64,000 nt of DNA from Eucommia ulmoides (taxonomy: Eukaryota > Streptophyta > Magnoliopsida > Garryales > Eucommiaceae): NCBI GenBank assembly GCA_016647705.1, contig CM028335.1:17381905-17445904 (forward strand). The letters run 5' to 3'. Positions 59,285 to 64,000 of the stretch are shown here, piece after piece. How positions within the stretch are numbered: position 1 is the first letter of the stretch; every line of letters begins with the position of its first letter. The position numbers and the translations under genes are program-made. The notes under the pieces are model-generated. The model was not told the DNA's origin, did no database searches, and saw nothing but the letters and a program-made list of their open reading frames with translations.

Positions 59285-60110
59285 AATAAAATATAAAAAT
59301 GATACTCATAAAGAACAAGTGTCCGTTTAGAGGATCGTTTAGAATAATAGAAAATGACTCATGCCGATGCTCATGACGAACACATGCTCGTTTAGATGAT
59401 CGTTTAGAGTAATGACAAAAAGACTCATGACAAACAAGTGTTTGTTTAGAGGATCGTTTAGAGTAATGAAAAATTACTCATGATGATACTCATGACGAAC
59501 ACGTGTTTGTTTAGAATATCATTTAGAGTAATGAAAAATGACTCATGACGAACATGTGTCTATTTAGAAGATCGTTTAGAGTGATAGCAAATGACTCATA
59601 ACGATACTCATTATGAACAAGTATTTGTTTAGAGGATCATTTAGAGTATTGAAAAAACTGACTCATGATGAACGTATGTCCGTTTAGAGGATCGTTTAGA
59701 GTAATAAAAAAATGTCTCATAACGATACTCATGACGAACACGAGTTCGTTTAGAGAAATAAAAAAATGACTCATGATGATACTCATGACGAACACGTATC
59801 CATTTAGAGAGTCATTTCAAGTAATTAAAAAGATAACTCATGACGATACTCATAATGAACGCGTGTCCGTTTAGAGAATCGTTTAGAGTAATAAAAAATA
59901 ACTCATGACGATACTCATGACGGACACATGCCCGTTTAGAGAATCGTTTAGAGTAATAAAAAAATGACTCATGACGATACTTATGATGAACACAAGTCAA
60001 TTTATAGGATCATTTAGAGTAATAAAAAATTACTCATGATGATACTTATGACGAACAAATATCCATCTAGAGGATCGTTTTGAGTGATAGAAAATGACAC
60101 TCATACCCCA
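59285..60110 (+). repeat. Tandem array in the gypsy 3' region, about 12 units
   Basis: Units of about 60-110 bases share ACTCATGACGATACTC, ATGACGAACACGTGTCCG and TTTAGAGGATCGTTTAGAG. The units are diverged with internal deletions. Tandem arrays near the 3' end of the internal region are known for Ogre/Tat elements. Confidence 0.88.
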
Positions 60111-61439
60111 GCCCTTTTGGCTGGAAGGAATAAAATAAAGTCCAGAGGCATAAAATATGCCACAACCTGTGGTTGGGTAAGAATGAGAGATCAACGATAT
60201 AAAATGTGCCCAAGCTTGCGGATGAGGCCGACTCTCAAATGACTGAACCATTACAGGTTGCCTACGTACCTTAGCACTATGCCAAGGATCAAGTTTAACG
60301 AAGTTCATTGAACGCCCCTTTTAGGGAAAAACGCATACATGGATGCTCATTTAGAGCTTTTGAATTTTAGTAATAACAGTTTCCAATTCAAGTCAGCAGA
60401 AAGGTGAAAGGACCTAGTGATAAAGAGATTCATTCTCCCGGCCTTTTTGAGATTTCTGTAAGTGGACAAAATAACACTTTCAAAATAAAATCTTAGTTTG
60501 AAAAAATTGGTTACCTTTGATGACTCGCAATTCCATTCCCCTATTTTTCGTCGTAGTCACTCGGCTTACGGCACTAGATTTCTTGGGGTGATTTGATGAG
60601 ATTTTTTTTTTTTTTTTCAATTCAAAGACATCGCTTCCAAACTTAGGGGAGGGATTCACGTGCCTCATCAAGGTCTTCTTGGCTTCCCTGACTGGATTCT
60701 TAACCTTTTAAATTTCTAGATTCTTCTATAGATAAGGTTTTAGTACTCTTGCATGCTTTGTGATTTTTCAAATCCTGCAAAACTGATTTAGTCCAAAATA
60801 AATTGGCAAAATGTCAAAAATTACTGAAATGAGTACCTTTAAAGCTTGATATGATTTTCTATGAAATCTTGAGTTTAGATTGCAGAGGCATATGATTCCA
60901 ATATACTTACAACCAAGTTTATTTTCACAAATTTTGATTCTACTCAAATCCATCAAGTTCTGATCCGAAAACATCGTTTGCCTGTCAAATTGGCTCAAAG
61001 CGGAAACCTTCAGCGAACCAATCTATCCTATTTTTTTTCTATTCAAATTTTTTCACATTTGCACCAGCGCTTCCAGCTCGGTTACCCCCATTGTTCATTT
61101 TTCCTTTGGTTTTCTATTTTTATTTTTTTTAAATAGATTATCGAACTTACAATAATTCGGTGATAGCCGAGCTTAGAAATGAACTTGATCTTCTTCGCGA
61201 ATTGAGACCTGCTTAAAACATTTGAGAGCTTCTTCATTGGGATCATTGGCTTGGAATGATTATGTTTCCTTTTCTCCATTGAGTCCGACAGTAGGCAAAC
61301 AAGGATATTTATACCCAATTTTATCAAATCACTAAAAGACCATCGAGACAGCTTGATCAACTTGCAGCAATATATCAAAGCATTGTTAGGGAAATGGATT
61401 CAAATCTTGACTTTGGAATCCTCCAGTACTCTGGAATTG
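60111..61439 (-). other. Non-coding part of the gypsy interior where pol would be expected
   Basis: Neither strand shows RT, integrase or RNase H motifs. The minus strand has only short open frames without recognisable domains. Most of pol has therefore been lost. Confidence 0.6.
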
Positions 61440-63252
61440 TTGTCGGATTTGGTCAACGGCTTTTCGAATCTCCTCATCGTTTGGTAGAACAAAATATTCT
61501 TTTGCTTTTATTCCCATTGGATCGTGGTTTAGCTCTATATTAAAATCATATCTTTCTATCCTTGCTCAATCACATCACATACAACATATGCAGGTAATTT
61601 TAGGTTCTTGAAATATTAAGATTCAAATATTATACCATAGTTTGGATAAAACAGTATTGTATTTACTGAAATTTAAAAATCTATTATAGAGAAAATCATT
61701 TTCCCTCCAAAATATCAATGAGATGGAAAGATAAGTATACGAAAATATCCCAATTTTATCAGACACCCAGCAAATTGAAAGTAAACAAGGTCCCCAGTTT
61801 TGCAGCCTTTATATTTTTCAACTCAAGCCTCAGTCACATGACTCACTCTCATCTCGGCCAATGTTTTGGTAAAGCTCGACTTCACCACTCCCTGAAGGTG
61901 CATTATCAGGCAGCAGATTCAATTGGCAATTAGGCGTAATGGCGTCAATTATTTTGTTGGAAAACGTGAGGGCCCCCATCCGTATGAATTCTCAGATCTT
62001 GTATTTTAGTTGAAAGCAATGCTCGATCGTACGTCATCTGACTCCCAAGTGGTATTCAAAAAAAACATTCAAAGAAATGGCTTTACCTCTCTGCTTAGGC
62101 TTGTAAGATAGAAGAGGCATCAACATTCCCTAATTTAAACAATTCTGGTACAGCTCGATGATTGAGATTGGAAGGTCTAGTGGTTCATTTTTAGGATTCT
62201 GAAAGTTTCCCTCAATAGTGCAAGATGGATAGCCCAAGTGGTTTTGGGTTCTTGGCTTTAGGGTGTGGATAAGAATTTGAGGTAAGGAATTTTGGTTTGG
62301 TTGATATGTATGGTAAGCGGGTATTTGGTAGGCTTAGGGATAATATTTGGGAGTGTGGTTTGGATAAGTGAGAGGTACGTTCTGGTAATAACGGGGATGA
62401 CTTTGGGAATATGTCTGGTTACAGGGGTAATATTGGTTTGGTATTGGTTGTTTTTGTTCGGATAGTTTTGGGGATATGAAATTTGGGGGTTGTTCTGGTA
62501 AAGGGTTTGCTGGTGGGAAACAAAGACAACTACCTCATTCTCTTTCTTCTTTGGCTGAGCTGACCTCTTCATTGGATCAGGCGAGGCCCCTTTAATCTTC
62601 TGCTCCTTATTTCTTCTTCTGTCACCTCGACTTACTTGATTGCATCGTCGAAAGAAGCCACTACTATGATAGAGAGATCTCGATAAAACAACAGCGTTTG
62701 AATTGACTTGGATACCTCTAATTGAGCCTCCTCGCGCAGCTTAGGGACAACTTTGGCAGCCTCCTTCCTCTAACAGATAGTGTACTTATGAAAACTTTCA
62801 TCTTTCTTGTTTAATATTTGGTAAATGGTATTACAGTCCAGTGTGACTTCCTTACTGTATACATACTGCTCACATAATTCTTTTACCATATCCTCTAACA
62901 TTTTAATCTGCGATAAGTCTAGGGTCATGTACTAGATGAGAGTCGATCGCTCCAACGATCACCAGAACATGTTCAGGTGAAGGTCTTCATTACAAGCATG
63001 AACTCCCAACTCTTCCTTGTGGATCTTGACATGCCATTCTAGGGGACCAGTACCGTCATACTTCGTGAACTCTAGAACCACAATGTTTTTCGGGTATACC
63101 ACCTGGGGTGGTGCTGACAGCTCCTTATACGTCGCTTTTTTGGATGGCTTTTTTCTTTTCAATTCTTCTACGGTTCTCTCCAATTTCATAATTTTCAAAA
63201 CCCTGGCCAGATGGGGTCCATCTTCTTCTCTATTTTTGATTTTAATGGCCAA
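61440..63252 (-). pseudogene. Gypsy (Tat/Ogre) gag
   Basis: The minus-strand frame from ATG 63252 holds a basic coiled stretch (LERTVEELKRKKPSKK) and the gag entry block FTKYDGTGPLEWHVKIHKEE. It continues in other frames through an EQYVYSKEVTLD/NKKDESFHKYTIC stretch (about 62880-62790), VVPKLREEAQLEVSKS and FYRDLSII. Downstream is a Gln/Asn/Pro-rich region (62570-62260) and a final DPMGIKAKEYFVLPND block near 61510. These fit the capsid of Tat/Ogre-type gypsy elements. At least three stops or frame changes occur. A zinc knuckle was not found. Confidence 0.78.
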
Positions 63253-63965
63253 GGCTGGTACTTGGGAGGGTTTCCATTTGGTGATTTAGTAACCGGAGTT
63301 CCACTGGACGGAGGCACAAGCACCTCCTGAGGTCAGCTAAGTTCATTGACCTTTTTCCCTAAGCATGTCGATGGTTTCTTACATCTGAGCCATCTGGGCC
63401 GTACAAGGAGATTCAGGATTGTCTTTTGATGTCATCCTGGAATGAGTCTAGGCCCGACTATAAGTAAACAACCAGACTTCGGATGGGGGGGAACCAAAAT
63501 TGATTTTTTGGGACCAATTTTCTTGTCTTGTCTTATTTTTACAACAAACTCATTTATTAGTCCATGTAGGTCTTAAGTAATCTTAAAATCTATTCGGGTT
63601 CGAAGTTCTCAATTTCGATAATGATCGATCCAAACAGATAATGATTTATGAAAATGCCTTTGTTTCTTAATCGGTATTAAAAACTTTGAACTCGTTTGGT
63701 TTTTAATATTTCCTAAGACATCATCATTAATCCACTAGGTATAAAACCTCCTTCCACATCTTATATTCATAGAATACCATGGGGATAATATGGATACAAG
63801 ACGACCATACTTGTATCAGAGGGTTTATGACAATATAAAAGACCAATTAAAAAAAAAAAAAAAAACTTATTTACAAAATGGAAGGAAAAGGTAACAAAAT
63901 AAAATATAACATTCGGACATGGATTAGGTGGACTTATTTGGATATATTACGCTTGACCCTCTAAT

Positions 63966-63983
63966 GTTCCCCAGTGGAGTCAC
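63966..63983 (-). other. Primer-binding site, tRNA-Arg type
   Basis: Minus-strand GTGACTCCACTGGGGAAC, a one-base variant of the TGGCGACTCC(A/G)CTGGGGA-type PBS of Tat/Ogre elements. It places the 5' LTR at the right edge and fixes orientation. Confidence 0.75.
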
Positions 63984-64000
63984 TAGCTAACGCGGCCCGA

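Larger units (their letters stand above)
56619..64000 (-). mobile_element. Ty3/gypsy Tat/Ogre-type element, gag-only, 5' LTR cut by window end
   Basis: On the minus strand the last bases of the 5' LTR (TCGGGCCGCGTTAGC, 64000-63986) precede a tRNA-Arg-type PBS, a leader, a gag gene, a tandem array, a purine tract (CAAAGAGAGACAGT) and the 3' LTR 59169-56619. The internal region is about 4.8 kb. No protease, RT or integrase motif was found, so it is a gag-bearing non-autonomous derivative. It inserted into the copia fragment at 56618; the TSD cannot be checked because the other side is outside the window. Confidence 0.82.

Noticed and set aside
59285-60110. Centromeric satellite
   Set aside because: The array is short, diverged and bounded by a gypsy interior and LTR, so it belongs to the element.

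Overview
The window reads as nuclear heterochromatin of a flowering plant, probably a eudicot. It is AT-rich and built almost entirely of transposable elements: Ty1/copia and Ty3/gypsy LTR elements, PIF/Harbinger, Mutator-like, Helitron and CACTA pieces, and many microsatellites. I recognise no intact host gene, tRNA, rRNA or CRISPR array. Apart from the Helitron and Pack-MULE cargo, every protein-like frame I can name belongs to a mobile element, and nearly all carry stops or frameshifts. The plant assignment rests on the TE families, the PBS types and two captured plant-like gene fragments; the species is not identifiable by reading.

Layout, left to right. 1-2199: 3' half of a copia element inserted in a Harbinger-family element. 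2200-9661: three adjacent Harbinger relatives (A, B, C) separated by TTA target sites; C (4323-9661) keeps both genes of an autonomous element, a DDE transposase and a Myb/SANT-like protein, with a few stops. 10041-15461: a Pack-MULE with a 9-bp target duplication and about 330-bp TIRs carrying a CTD-phosphatase-like gene fragment. Its right TIR is split by a solo LTR (11462-15190, 5-bp TSD ATATT), which itself holds a second LTR-like insertion with an 11-unit hairpin array. 15590-19480: decayed copia. 20096-20748: tandem duplication. 21943-22200: TRIM-like remnant. 22216-29303: minus-strand copia (gag, protease, integrase) split by a non-coding gypsy/LARD-like element (25004-28873). 29304-34757: gene-free AT-rich DNA. 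34758-37543: large solo LTR.

39092-52726 is the most layered part: a copia with a perfect 5-bp TSD contains a gypsy solo LTR (40852-49951), which contains a 6.4-kb Helitron (41276-47680), which carries an exactly bounded ferritin exon and other exon-like pieces. 52859-54015 is a tandem repeat in which one copy has a Harbinger-type MITE and the other preserves the empty site. 54203 onward is an orphan CACTA end. 55745-56618 is a copia RNase H fragment cut by a Tat/Ogre-type gypsy element (56619 to the window end, minus strand) with tRNA-Arg-type PBS, a gag gene and a long internal tandem array.

The window shows successive insertions rather than a functional gene system. Two unrelated DNA transposons (MULE and Helitron) each captured host exons. 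All similarity judgements are by eye; no database search was possible.
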